Notes under the pieces: generated by a model
Seen by the model: only the letters and a program-made list of their open reading frames with translations
Told to the model about the DNA's origin: nothing
The model's database searches: none
Shown here: positions 12,601 to 25,322 of the stretch, piece after piece
Layout of the letters: each line of letters opens with the position of its first letter
Numbering within the stretch: position 1 is the stretch's first letter
Assembly: GCA_030407085.1 (NCBI GenBank)
Contig: CM059585.1
Location: forward strand, 13,571,001-13,635,000
Source of the DNA: Trichopria drosophilae
Lineage: Eukaryota > Arthropoda > Insecta > Hymenoptera > Diapriidae
Length of the DNA: 64,000 bases
Direction of reading: 5' to 3'
Position numbers and translations under genes: made by a program

Positions 12601-14859
12601 CTCTGGATTTATGGCGGCCGTTTCGCTACCAACTACTGCATCCCACGCCGGTTGCCCCCCAGTCAAGCGAACACACGAGTTTTTGCCCCTTCGTTCTCTT
12701 CACCTTTTCCGTTTCTCCTCGTCTTCCTTCCACGAATCTCGGACGTGTAGGGAAATATTGAAAGGCATGCAATTCATGATTGAAGAAAAAGGGGTTTCGA
12801 GTCAGTGAATTTGGAAAATGCGTCATGTTTCACGCTGTAAGTAGTTACAAACAAAGAAGAAAAATAGCAGATCACTCCTAAAATGGTTCCGAGAAAATCT
12901 TTAGGTTACAAGATATTAATAACATGTCGAACTGACTAGGACATATATCAGCATAATGAATGATGCACGTATCCGCATGCAAGCATTTCCAGGTTTGGAC
13001 TTCCTAGTCGGTTAATAATATCAGTTGACGCATAAAGAGCAAACAGATGTGCTTTCTGCCGTGTCAGCTATTCGCTGTTATAGGAACAAACAATATTGTA
13101 CCTACTCAGCACGTACTCGACTGTTGGTTGCAGGTTGCTATTATTTTGAAGCCAATGGTAAATACAAAAAGGCAACAAGTCCCACCAACACCCCGATGAA
13201 TACCGATAGTGCCAGGATTTTCCACTCTCGGCATTCGGCGACTGCAGCATTGGAATAGTCGACGATGAAAAGAACGACGGTATTGTCTGACGCAGCGTAA
13301 TTAGGCAGAGCATCCCTTTCGAAAAGTAATGCGTCTCGACACTACGGCGCAATATTGTCGGGTGATAATTAACACGTTGTAACGTATTGTACGTGGCACA
13401 TTGCACTTGTGCCAGGAATCTGGGGCAGTAAAACGAATAAAAGTTTTCTGTCATGACATAATATTACTTGTATCGACGAACTGGCACGATGAGTCCTTAT
13501 GGAAACGACTGGCTTTCGATGGAATATGAAAGTCGACCGTGTTTACTTAGTTGCTGAAGAGCAACAGACGGCAAAGGTAGAAGAAAAGCCGTGGAATTGC
13601 CTTCCAGACGATTTTCCCAGCCAGTGTCCCGCGGTCTTCACCGTTTTTTCTTTCGTACTTTTTCCCCGTCGTTTTTACCCTCCTCGACGAAGCGCGCCGT
13701 ACGGCCATTTATACTCGGGCAGACAGCGAGGCGGTGAGACGGAATAAATCGCGGCCTCCTTTACAAGGGCTGCCAACAAAATAGAAACATCGCTTTCGCC
13801 TATCAATTATTCGACTCGCAATTTACGACGATGTCCAGGGAACCAGAAGAGGTCGCGGGGGTAGAAACTCCGTCGATGTGGCGGCACGCTCGCGAATCCA
13901 ACCCGCAAAGATGGCATCTTTACTACGACCTTTGGAACTTCCTGCAATCTCTCCCCGCATCCGTAACTAGCGTTGCTGAACGCGATATACGGTCCACATT
14001 TCCATTCCTGTATTTTGAAGATCAGACAATATCCTTTATGACAAAGTTTGCTTTATGATATTTATGTTCCTCAACTTGATCCCAGTGACTTTTTACTCTA
14101 ACGATTAATGTTTGATGTCCATGACGTCCGAAGCAAACAAGGAGTGGGACATAATTTTGCTACGCATTTTTGGCATCTATTATTCCTCCAAGTGTTCTTT
14201 ATGGGTGCTACCCTATTAGGAAATCGAAGTAGGTCCAATTTATTAATGGTGCGTAACGCATTCCATTCGAGTGTTGAGATTATGTCCATCTGTTGTTTGC
14301 TGATTGTATTAGACATCAATCAGTACTCATTTAATGTCGACCATTTGTAAATTGAATGCTCATATTAGGTTCAGCGAGGACACATATCCCTTCGAGGAAT
14401 GCTGAATGACGGATAAACATTTAATGTATATGTACCATTCCTCGTGTTCATTATTGTCATAGATAATGTATTGAATTAAAATAATAAAATATCCTAATAT
14501 TTTAACATCAACATCTTATTCATACGGAGTCAATAGGAATATTTTTCATACCCCGGTTTCAGAATGTTTCTCGGATGCAGGGCACAGAAGAATCTGTATC
14601 TATTGATTGGACGGGCATAGCTATGACATCTTGTGTGTTTCCATGGAAGTCATATTTTTCACCCGAGCGCGTTAGCACAATTGGTCTCCTATCGATGGTA
14701 CGGAAAAGGTACGGGTATAAAAGGAGAATCGTGAAAATGTTACCAGAGAACACGGGCAATGTGCTGCATCGGCGTTAAAATCAGATGTGAACCGATCCCG
14801 GCAAATGCACCGTTTGTAAATAATTATAATAGGTGTGTTTGCAATTAGCAGTGCATTGC
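12601..14859. other. GC-balanced DNA, no convincing gene
   Basis: Several short frames overlap on both strands (up to 128 codons on the minus strand, 13,068-13,454), without recognisable motifs. The TATAAAAGG at 14,716 lacks an initiator at the right distance. Confidence 0.4.
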
Positions 14860-15240
14860 TTGCGCAATATTAGAGAGTGCGGTTGCTGCGAAAACGATAA
14901 AAAAGGAAAGGATGAATAGAGCGAGAGCGAATATGAACACAAGTAAAACAGTGTGTACTTAAAGAGGAAAAAATGAAAAGCAAAATATTCAGAACGAGCA
15001 AAAGCATCGAAGTGAAGAACAAATTTGAAGTGAGATAAACTAACAAAGAAAGAAAAGAGGGTCTGGCGTAAAAAAAATACAACTAAAATGAGATACATCA
15101 CGGCAGAAAAAACGACGCGAGGCAAAAGAACTCCTAGAACCGAACAATAAGGCATGAGAGAAAGAGAGAGATGGTATGCATAGGAGCAAGTGAAAGAAGA
15201 GAAGAGGACGGAGAGAGTAATGGTTTGGGGTTGTCGGAGA
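14860..15240 (+). repeat. Long purine-skewed tract with GAGA motifs
   Basis: About 380 bp of A/G-dominated plus-strand sequence, including a GAGAGAAAGAGAGAGATGG stretch near 15,157. The complementary strand shows a 172-codon frame and two others overlapping it in different phases. All are rich in Ser, Phe, Leu and Tyr, as a pyrimidine tract would give, so they are not called as genes. GA-rich tracts can bind GAGA-factor-type proteins in insects, but that role is inference. Confidence 0.6.
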
Positions 15241-15248
15241 GACAATAC

Positions 15249-15264
15249 ATTCGTGCGCACGAAT
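15249..15264. repeat. Perfect 16-bp palindrome
   Basis: ATTCGTGCGCACGAAT equals its own reverse complement. It is CpG-bearing and lies just after the purine tract. Confidence 0.9.
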
Positions 15265-15376
15265 ATTACTAGCATATATGTAGGCTGCGCAGCTCGCAAG
15301 GTTTATTTGCGTTATATCTGCAAATACGTGCAGCAATGTGTGTCTGTTGAATGCTAATGCGACGATGACTCCTACG

Positions 15377-15415
15377 CACATATCTGCACATAATACGCTT
15401 ATGTGCAGATATGTG
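15377..15415. repeat. Perfect hairpin, 16-bp arms, 7-nt loop
   Basis: CACATATCTGCACATA at 15,377-15,392 recurs in exact reverse complement at 15,400-15,415. The arms are too short for a normal miRNA precursor. Function is unknown. Confidence 0.9.
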
Positions 15416-17202
15416 GCGTTGCCTGCAGCGACGAAGATCGCGCGAGCCGTTTCCATGTGCGTGTACTACCGCATGTCATAATTATTGCGAACATACACGT
15501 ATTTATGAATACGCACACGCGACAGTAAACGTGCATGTTTTGCAAGTCGAGAGAATCGATTCATCTTCATCGCACATCGGGTTCCGCTGTGACTTCCTGG
15601 CGTTTCTATTGGTTCAATTTTACTATCTAGAAAAGTCCATATAAATAAGATCATGTAGGTCAGAGTGCATCACTATATGATCTGGTTTGAATTAGTCCAT
15701 ACTATATGACAAACACTACTGGAACGACCTCGTTCCTTCAAGTATATCGAAGAATTTGTAATCGGATCGTAATTGGGAATGACGGCGAAACCCCGATGGT
15801 GTCGGCGGGCGTAAGTGACAACTCGGGCGAGTGAGGTCAGACGAGGACGGTGGAGTTGCGTCGACTCTGGTGAACTCCGATGGAACTTTGCAATAAGTCA
15901 TAGGTTCCTGTGGTGACTGTGGTATATGCCTCGTATGTACCTGACGATGTAGAACGGCAGTTCTATTCATTTCGTACTTGGAGCGGAACTTACACGTGTG
16001 ATGAAACGATTGGTTCGAACCTGATCGAGAGGACCAAATGTCGAACGTTTTACGCAATAGCTAACACTCGAAGAAATGCTAACAATTGTTTTGTCAAAGA
16101 GTATCGTCATCTGGTTACGAAACACGTAGCATTCTTTGCCGTGGATAATTCAGTCTTCCTCACGGAGAAGCACGAGTTGTTACTTACTACCAGACCCTTC
16201 GCATGAGTAAACGCCGGGTTCGCTAAGTAACGTACACTGCTAAACTATACCCAAACATAAACCATTTAACTCCCAGTGATCTCAAAAGCCCCAACTCCGA
16301 GCATCTGTTTATCTTTGAAGTTATCGAATCGAAGCGCAAATAAACCTAATATTTTGTATCGGTTACAACAATTGATTTTGAATTAGTTTTGTTTCTGCAA
16401 TAAGATATTCAGACAAAGGTCATTGATCAAATCATAAATAAGGTTCTTTTGTTTATTCTGCTTTTCCACACACCTCGCTTGTTTAAAACCCGATAAACTT
16501 CCACGATCGGGAAATGAGACCTGCACAAAGTCCGGGTTACCCCACGCTCCGGTTTCTTTTTATCAGGACGGTCGTGTTAACCGAATGAATGTACGATCCT
16601 TGCATTGCGTTCAATTCACACCCCGAAGGCTCGGAGGAAAGCGTTGGTTCAAGTACCGATAAAAACGGTTCGCATCGGGTACCCGTCGACAACGACTGCA
16701 ATGCCTCTGACGTACAACCCGCCGCTTATCCTTGGGGTGCTTTAATTTAAAAGCGCTTCGTGCAAACGAGATGCCGAGCCCCACTCCGCACTTCCGTTCG
16801 ATTACGGACGCGGACATGTTTCTCGAATGCGGGAGAGCGTGTTTTCCTCGCGAATTCTCAGCCGCTAGATGTCCTGTACGTTATCCGGGCGTTTATTTAG
16901 TGGACTTGCGTTTAGAGGCGACCACGGGGACACACGACATAAATTCAAAGACCCTCCGCACCCTGCATGTGCTTTAAGCCGAACTGCAGCCGACAAGTCG
17001 ACGGGCGAAGTGGAAACCGGTGCCTTTCCATTCCGGCGACACTTCGCCGTTATACCCGCGTGTCTGTAAGAACACGGAGGATTGTTTATTTTTATAGTCG
17101 GCCCTGCAAGGGTTGGCGATCTAAACCGACATTTCTCTTTTGAAGACATTTTTTTACATGGATGCTTAAATTTAAAATGATAATTTTGGCAATCGCGAAT
17201 AT
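15416..17202. other. GC-balanced DNA, no convincing gene
   Basis: CpG-rich patches lie at 15,420-16,220 and 16,480-17,140, with frames of up to 113 codons on both strands and no recognisable product. A TATAAATA at 15,640 has only a poor initiator match about 32 bp downstream. Confidence 0.4.
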
Positions 17203-17750
17203 AACCAGGGAAAAATCCTTCAACTTATGTGAAACATTTTCCCCGAAAATGCTCTCCCGCTGAGTTAATACGCTGTTCCGTGAGTTTTGAGTTTGATCTT
17301 GAAATGACCTTGCTGGAAAAATCGAGCATATAATATTCAGACGTTAAATTTTGTGCTCTTTCTGAATCCGTGAGAAAAAATAGGGGTTTCCATTTAAAAA
17401 AACAAACTTGACCCTGACATAACCTTCATGGTCTTGTTCAAGATCAAATTTAATATCGCCGTTAAATAGCCAGGGAAAAATCCTTCAACTTTTGTCTGAA
17501 ATATTTTCTAAGCTAAGTTAGTTCGCAGTTCTGGGAGTTTTAAATTTCACCTTGAACTGACCTGGCTGAAAAAATTGACCATATCATAGTCGGACGTAAA
17601 ATTTTGGGCTCTTTCCGAAACCGTGAGAAAAAATAGAGGGTTCCTTTTAAAAAAACAAACTTGACTTTGAAATAACCTTCAAGGTCTTGTTCAAGGTGAA
17701 ATTCATTATCGCTTAAAATAGCCAGGGGAAAATCCATCAACTTTTGGTGG
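17203..17750. repeat. Tandem repeat, unit about 250-265 bp, 2.1 copies
   Basis: Copies start at the CCAGGG motif at about 17,205, 17,470 and 17,722, and the third is cut off after about 35 bp. Shared blocks in order are CAGGGAAAAATCCTTCAACT, a GAGTTTT block, a GACCT..CTG..AAAAA block, TCCGTGAGAAAAAATAG-like sequence, AAAAAAACAAACTTGAC and AAGGTCTTGTTCAAGGT. The copies are visibly diverged, so the duplication is not recent. Confidence 0.85.
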
Positions 17751-20700
17751 ACCTTATATATATAGTGAATAAATATACATTGATTATTATTTCATTTTAA
17801 CTAATTTTTAAAACTTGAAGTATAATTAATGCATAGAATATGAACTATACTGATTTCATTAATAATTAAATAAAGCGACCAATTGATCCCTTGCCAAAGC
17901 CTCTCTACCCGATACTAAATTGCAGGATATTTAGAAGCTTTTAAGTTAACCACTCTCCCAATTTCGGTATACAAATGTTGACAGGCAATGTCGCTAATAA
18001 ATTTGGCGGCAGTTTATTTGATTTAGTGTTGAGTAGTTTATACTCGAAAACTTTTATATAGAATGCATAATTTTCCTTTATTACCGCTATGCTCGGACCA
18101 AGAGTACTTCCAATATTGGATAATACCAATATTGAAAATGATCAAATTTCCATATTACCAGCCTTAGTTTACATTTTGACCACGAATGTTAGTGCTACTC
18201 GAAACTTTGGCCAGCCAATTTATATGTTGGCGAAACTTGAACTAACCTCTAGAGTCGACATACAGTCTTAATTTCATGATCCAGTGAGCGAACTAGAACA
18301 GTAGCGTCTCCAACTGCAATTTACAGGATCACATTTTGAATGGATTTTTATTAACAGAATTTGTTACTGTTTTCTCTAAAATATTGTAACTTTGTCCAAT
18401 TTTAAAAACCATGTCTTTTTATTGATTTTAGGAATTGCGGAGAAATGTTCACTTTTGGAATATAATTTGTTATGTTAATGAGCCTCGCCACATTATATGC
18501 TTTTGAATCAACAGCATTCATGTCCTTACATTTCTCATCTTTCAAATAATGAAGAGAGTGGGGCGTCACCGGTGGTAGAAGTTGAATTAAATGACGCAAG
18601 AGATGGTTGAGTTGTCGCTGCTTTCATCGCGGTTCGTTTATTATCGTAGACACCAACGGCAGCTTTACCAGCTTATTATCCGCTATCAATGGTAATCATC
18701 TGGTGAGTTTCAGGAGTATTTCATTCAACTCTTTCATCATTATCTCTGTGCGTCATTAAGTAGAAACTTGGAGCTTTGGTCGCTAACCCCAAAATTTTTC
18801 TTCTGAATTTCTCCACCTTCTTCCATCAATCAACTTCAGTGAAGTCTGAAGGTCTGAGGTAGCTTTATATTCTCTTTCAATTATGTGATATAATAGCTGG
18901 GCCCAAACGACATATTTCATTCAAAATTAAACTACTATAAAACCATGATCGACTTTTGAAAATGAAATGGCGCATTTACAATATCAATTGTCAGATTCTA
19001 ATAAAAATCCAATAATGTAGATGTGTTGAATCGAACAATAAAAGATGCGTATCCATTATGAAGCTTACTATTTACGCCATTAATAGCGGAAGCATCAGAA
19101 ACTGTGTATACACTGCGCGGTTCCGTTGAGACCTAGGGCTCATTCGTCTCAATTAAAATACAATTTTCTAATTGGTGGAGAATAGTTAATTAGATTTATT
19201 AGCGCTCGGAATATTTCTCCAAGCAAAGCGTGCTGTTATTGCAGCCCACAACCTCATGCATTCTCCCTATTTTATTTTTTCCGATGCTTTGTTCCAATAT
19301 TTTTTCATTAACTTGACACGTACCTATAATATCCTAACAATTGCCACACCAGGTCACTACAAGTATCGCGCGACAGTACCAAAAAGTACCTCAGACATAA
19401 TAATTGATGACAATACATCAACCGATATTTGCCACGTTTAAAAGGATTCTACATTTCAATATTTTAGTACTTTCCGTTATTGCCGTAACTTCTAACAGAG
19501 CAATAAAAGCACTTATCGAATCGAGTTCGCAAGAAGTATGTCGAAAGTTTTTAAGCCAATATTAAAAACATTCCTATAAAGTTGGTTATATGATCTCTGG
19601 GTGTATGTGAGAGTAGGAAACTTCATTCAAGTCCTCAAAATATATCCAGTAGTTCAATAATCGCAACAAGCATCTAAAAGTCCTACGAGTAGCCAAGTTT
19701 ATACAAGTACGATCGAAGAAAAGTTTTCCTAAAAATCGAATAATGGCATTTATGGATACGCAAACGGAACTCGTACGCTGTGCGTCCTCCTTCATTGATG
19801 TTAATAGTTGGCGTATCGGTCGTCATGTTGCGGGAAGTTCTGCCATTGATTTCTAAAAACGACTATTGCTTGTGAGAAGCTTAAGGAATCTGGCTAAGAA
19901 GGGAAAGCTCTCGAACTGGGAATGAATTACGGAAAGTTCAAGAGTCCCCACGACAATTCTTGGTCCTCAATAATAAGAGTTGGAGGAAAACGCTCCCGGC
20001 TCGCTTCTTTCCTACATGTCGTTTTCTCGGCCAGTTTACTCATTCGTTGTCTCTATCTCCCGCATTGCTTCGTGCGAAGTTTTCGTAAAATCGGAAATTT
20101 TGGCTATAGGTAGTTGGCCAGGAAAGAAGTCCATATTCGAACCGCCTTGGAGCATCGCCAACCACGCCTTCGTCCCCATAAACCTTCGATACCAATTGCC
20201 GTCCCGTGCGCGGCAAGTGGAGAGACGTTCAATTTAATAAAGGTAATAATGTTAAAGGTATTTTCGTTTTTCGTCTCGCCGTGTATAAATCCCGTAGGCG
20301 AATGCCCGCATGGACGACGGGAAGTGTGGCGGCGATTGGGAACTCATCCAATAGCCTCCTCTTCACGGATAGACTCTCATTCTCAGAGTCCACTAGTCGA
20401 GCTCGAATGACGACAGCGACATCGGAATTTCAAATTCTGGCTCGTTTTTGTATCGCCTCGAATCGCTTTAACGAATGCTCGTTAAATTACTACGTCGATT
20501 GAACCACTCTACGAGATCTCCATTCATAAATCTGGAAGCTCACTTTACCGCAATGCGGTTTGAGACTTCTCGTTTGGTATTCGGCGTTTTATGGATCCTT
20601 GAGTTATTCTATCTAATAATCGTACAATAACAAATTGCGTTTAAAAATGTGTAACCTTACCAACAAGAAACATAATAAATATATGCACAATCTACACCGG

Positions 20701-23209
20701 CTCAAAATTTTGGAAGTTAAATAGCGATGATTTGTATGACTCAGCCTTATTTTGTTCCTCTTTCTGCAGGTTGTCAGCTACACGGACATATTGTCTTAGT
20801 GCTCATTATTATTTTCCGAGTAACGAGAAAACTTCAGCACGCTAAACTCACACACTCGGCACAGTGGGCTAGAATGGCAACATTCCAAAATTTTGGGACC
20901 CTTGCCCAGTAACGCGAACGTGACGTCTGACGAGAGCCGACGCATTTGCATTCGGGTCACCACTGTAACCGCAGTTGGAGGGAGAGTACGAAGAATCGTT
21001 CTACGGTTGAATTATCTCTTGATTCGGTTCCGGATAAAGTTCCAAACAAGAATAATTCCCGAAAAATGTGACGCAAAAAGAATCCAGGAAAAAACAAAAC
21101 GACAACGATAATTACAGTTACCTACGAAATAGTTTGAGCAGGGACGTAAATGATTGACCCTCAAGTTGTTGTTGGAAATACGCCTTTAAAAGAAATAAGA
21201 ATGCTAGACTGGAAAATTAAGGGAGCGGAGAGACAAGAATTCCTAAGGACTGAAAACTTTTCATCCAACCGTACTAGCAGTTCAGCGAGGAAAGTACCAC
21301 TGGACCTGCGCCAGGTCCGCCTACTTGTCCCGTCGAATTCAAGATTATTTGGGACATATCTCGCGTACTTACCAGCTCGACGAATGGAGGTGCAACGCAG
21401 CATACTTCTGAATTCTTGGGATATTTTCGCACAAGTCGAGACTGGAATGATTTAAAAGATCCACTAGGAGCAAAGTCCATTGAAAAATAGGTCGTGCCTG
21501 AATTACAGGGAATCTCCGTTGATTGTACGTAACAAGTCTCCGAACTTTAATGCGAAGGGATGTTTCAAATTAAGAAAAGGGAAAAGCGGACTGGACTTGC
21601 ATATTTTAAGGATCTACAGTTCTTCTTAAATCCTACGATAACCTAGTTCATGTTTGTAGAGAAGAAGAGAAACAGGAGGAAGAATAGAAAATGTCAGTTA
21701 TGCATATGCTGGTGTCAAAACAACTGAAATAACGGTCACGCTTTTGAGACTTGTCAGCAAGGAAAATGACTATGGTACCAGTCTTAAATAACATTGCACG
21801 CGTTGCGAAGTTGAAGTTACAAGCACATCTTCTTTACTGCCTGCATCTTGAATGGACTAGCGGAGAATTTTAATGACGACAGGGCGTCGACATTCCAACG
21901 CAATAGTCACGAGCAACATTAATGAGTAGTAATATCGGTGCAATACTGTAGGAATACCACTCCACTATTCCAGAGTAGATCCACGATATCATCCACATTG
22001 CCGAAAATAAAACTGGATCATATTATGCACATGATCTGATGGTTTTAGCAAATCCTATGTAGAATCTTTGAATTTCCTTATAAGATTCAATATCACGTCT
22101 CCAAAAATTCTATATCCATAGAAAGACTGTCTGCGGGAGCTCTAGAATATACGTATCTCTTGGATTGTTAGTACGACGCCTTTGCGAAGATGAACGCGTT
22201 ATTGTGAAACGCGATTATCGTAAGTCTCTTGCCGCAGCCCGACGGTGGCACTTAACGTCGCACTTCGGAACGATCTCGAGGATTCATTCGCATAGCGTGA
22301 ATCCCTGCGCATCCCGCTCTTTATAAAATAGGGCAAGAAGTGGCGCAATGCTGTCGAGAGACGCTAGGGCCTCAAGTGCCTTTCACGACAAAAGGGGGAC
22401 AGAACAAACGCCGGCAAATTTTGCATGCGAAATAAAACGTTGTTTCTGTTAAATAACGTTAATAAAATGACGCCCTAATACGATGAAATTACGCATTAGA
22501 CTCCAACAGGGCTGCTTTTCAGCAACAATAAATGTTTCTGGAGATGCATAAAATTGAGGAGGAAGGCATCAAATATGCATCTTCGTTTCTCAAAAACTTA
22601 GCCATAGGTAATTTTATGTGAAATTTTCCAAACTTGGGCGGATTGAATCTAAACCTCGGTGCGATTGTGGAAAATTTATGACGATCATAAGGAAGTCAAG
22701 TTCAGCGGTTAACAAAATTGGAGCTCTCAGTACCTCAAACTGCGTCAGAAACTTTATACAATTATCTCGATCTGGGTTTTAACGAAAATCAGAATACGAA
22801 TAGAAATGAGAGTCATAAAATATCATTTGGTGGTTGAATCGAAATTTAGAATTCCAAATTCAGAAAATATGTTAGAAGTTGTCCAAAATTAAAATTTCCT
22901 AAAGGAAATGTCAACTGTATAGACATCTAGAGCGGCGTTTATACGAATTGGAACAGTTAATTACCAAAATTTATCTAGACCTCCGTCCGTCTAATGAAGT
23001 GACTGCAATCAGAAAAAGAGCGTCGTCGAGGAAGCCTAGAAATAACTTCTGCTGCAATTACGTTGCCAACTTGTCGAGATAAGTTTCGAGAGTAAAGATA
23101 CCCGAGTACAAAAGGAAAGATAATAGATTAACGTAGAAAGAATCGCCGTTTTCATCCACTTCAGCCTCTTTTCGTATTCAGCTTTACAATGCTTTAGTAA
23201 GAATCGAAG
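17751..23209. other. Mixed DNA, no convincing gene
   Basis: AT-rich from 17,750 to 19,780. It is then GC-balanced to about 21,480 with overlapping frames of 60-101 codons and no recognised domain, then mixed. The sequence at 18,108-18,136 is a short CAATATTGG inverted repeat. I see no tRNA or rRNA. Confidence 0.4.
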
Positions 23210-23330
23210 TAGAGTAAGCGTCAAATATAAGTGGATGAAGACTAGAGAGAAAGAGAATGGGAGGCCGAAAAGTAAAGAAAGGGAATGGTGGAAAGAGGTT
23301 GGAAATGAAGATAGAATCCTCGTCCACATT
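23210..23330 (+). repeat. Purine-skewed tract
   Basis: GA-rich plus strand. Its complement is the core of a 163-codon minus-strand frame (23,036-23,527) rich in Ser, Leu and Phe. I read that frame as a by-product of the skew, although its flanks are GC-balanced and a real exon cannot be fully excluded. Confidence 0.5.
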
Positions 23331-23543
23331 CCGTACAAACAAATGAATAACGCCAGCAACCGGATGGGGTAGGACAAGCCCTCGTTTCCGAGTTCCGGTG
23401 CATTACGGCTAATTAGATTGGATTCCGTTTGTCTGACGACCATGAACGAGACGTCGCAAAATAATTTCGTCGTCACTCGGACTCGCGAATCCTTGGGAAT
23501 CGTTTTGCTGCTCATTTCACGGCTCAAGTTTTATCGGTACGTT

Positions 23544-23789
23544 TATATATAGGATGAGGGGTCCTCGTTACCAGTGCAGCACTTGTCTCGTCGCTTCCGT
23601 ATGGACGCGAGAAGAGTTGGAAATTGCTTTGTTAAGCGAGTTCTATAGCGATTAATTAGTTGATTTAGTCGCTGTTGCTCTAATTTGGCAAATTAAAGTT
23701 ATTTTGCCGCCGCGAGTCGGGATTGATTCAATTTCCACTGGCGGAATTTCTGACGCGTTCAGCCTTACTGCGGAAAAACGAGAATCCCA
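23544..23789 (+). promoter_or_regulatory. Candidate core promoter and leader exon
   Basis: TATATATA (23,544-23,551) lies 29 bp upstream of the A in CCAGTGC (23,573), the spacing of an insect TATA plus initiator promoter. The initiator match is partial. Downstream is a GC-balanced segment with one 15-codon upstream-type frame starting at an ATG near 23,600. A 5' splice-site match CCA|GTAAGT at 23,789/23,790 would end a leader of about 217 nt. All of this is inference from motifs, and no downstream coding exon could be linked. Confidence 0.25.
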
Positions 23790-25016
23790 GTAAGTAATCG
23801 CTCCTATCAGTGCATGTTACTTTTATCGTCTTAATTTAAACCATCGGAATTTGCTTGACATTTTTTCAAAAATTTAATCCTTAGTTTCGACGGCTATTTT
23901 AAAGCCTTTTCCCCCCACTACATGTGTCAAATATGTCTTGTCGCTTGAAATTGCTTATAATTGTGCAATTTATAAAGTACAATTTGAAGTTTCTCTGGAT
24001 CAAAAACGACCTTGGAGTCGGGATTAAGGATTAAAACCACTGACTATAAAAAAACGAGAAAATAGCTTGGTGAAGATTTTTTTTCGGTACACCAAAAAGT
24101 CCAAGATCTCCAATTGAATGACCTCGAGAAGTCGGAGCCTCCATTTTTAATTTGTGGATTGCAAACTTAGACATGGAATAAGCAGCCGCAAAGTTCCCTA
24201 TATACAATTTTTAAATTGAATAATATTGCAATTTTTCGCGGCCATTTTGAATTGACCACATTCTAAGGCCATTCTAATTAATCAATAACACATAAAAATT
24301 GTATCATTATCTTGTTAAACTATATGTTAAATATTTTTACAATTTTTACTTAAATAGAATTTTAAATAAATTACAAAGGAACATTCTGGGGATTCCGGGA
24401 ATGCCTCAACACTCGACGATATTGAGGTCAATAGTTTTCAGACATTATAATGAAATCTGTGTCTTTGAACTCATTATTATGTATTTTGCAGGTGCAAAAC
24501 AGGTGAATAAATTTACGAATAATCGTTTCATTTTGCTTAAACGAGAAGAAATACCAAAAGCCACGCGCTTATGATTTGTCGTCGAAACGGGCGGCAACCA
24601 GTAAGGTCTGGCAACCGCTGCGGAGGCGAAATAATTAATGAGGCAACTGAAAGACGTATAACAAGCGTCATTAGGGAAAACTGAGTGGTCCGTTTCGTAT
24701 TCGTCGTCTATGAAAGTGACACTTTACTTAAGGAATGTTCATTGTCTGCATTTCAAGGTCGATCACAAATTTCTCCAGAAAGAAGATTTTTTCACAGCTT
24801 ACCTTCGCAAGTAATTTACATGATGGGAAAGATGGTGGTGTTTTATAATGCTGAGTTTATTAGATTATTATTATTTTAGCTGTTGTTTTTTATTATTTTA
24901 ACGTATGGTGAAAAAAATTAAAATTAAGACTTAACGGACTACTTAGGACGAAGTTTAGATATTTGAAATTTGAATCGCCCACAAATAAATTAATTTACTA
25001 GAATTAAAAGTGATAT
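23790..25016. other. AT-rich DNA, no gene seen
   Basis: AT-rich, with CCATTTTGAATT-like remnants near 24,140 and 24,240 (see the dispersed motif finding). The 91-codon frame at 24,299 has AT-biased composition and no recognised domain. Confidence 0.5.
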
Positions 25017-25322
25017 TTGATTTCTCGTGTTTTTGTAGACATTGCACAAAGGAGAAAAGTAACAATCGGATTCCCTCGAAAGATTTGTATGCTAACCGAG
25101 GAGGAACAGGTGTGGACCAATATGTTTATTTACGATACCAAAGTGACGTTTTATTTCATGTGGGCATATGATTCCGAGACCATCGAGTCTACGGAATGTG
25201 TCTGCTCGAGATCGTATACTGGAGGAACAGAATTTTCATATAGCTTCAACATACTGGCATCCGGTCGAGACATGGAGACGAGTTTTTCAGTTCGTCAAGA
25301 ATTTTGTAAACATGTAATATAA
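25017..25322 (+). other. Weak candidate coding remnant or exon
   Basis: An open frame of about 100 codons that starts at TTG, not ATG. It stands out from AT-rich flanks by its higher GC and by codons such as ACC, GAG, GTG and TCC. An acceptor-like pyrimidine run (TTTCTCGTGTTTTTGTAG) ends at about 25,037, inside its start. The translation contains KVTIG, then LTEEEQVW, then KVTFYFMWAY and a SYTGGTEFSYSF segment. I do not recognise the protein. It could be an exon, a decayed gene or chance. Confidence 0.2.

Noticed and set aside
14716..14745. TATAAAAGG as a core promoter
   Set aside because: No initiator-like sequence near +30 and no supporting signals.
14781..15299. 172-codon minus-strand frame, the longest in the window
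   Set aside because: It lies in a purine-skewed tract (plus strand), is Ser/Phe/Leu/Tyr-rich, and overlaps two other open phases of the same strand. It is best explained by a lack of stop codons from composition.
23036..23527. 163-codon minus-strand frame
   Set aside because: Its middle is the complement of a GA-rich tract and is Leu/Ser/Phe-rich. No recognisable protein.
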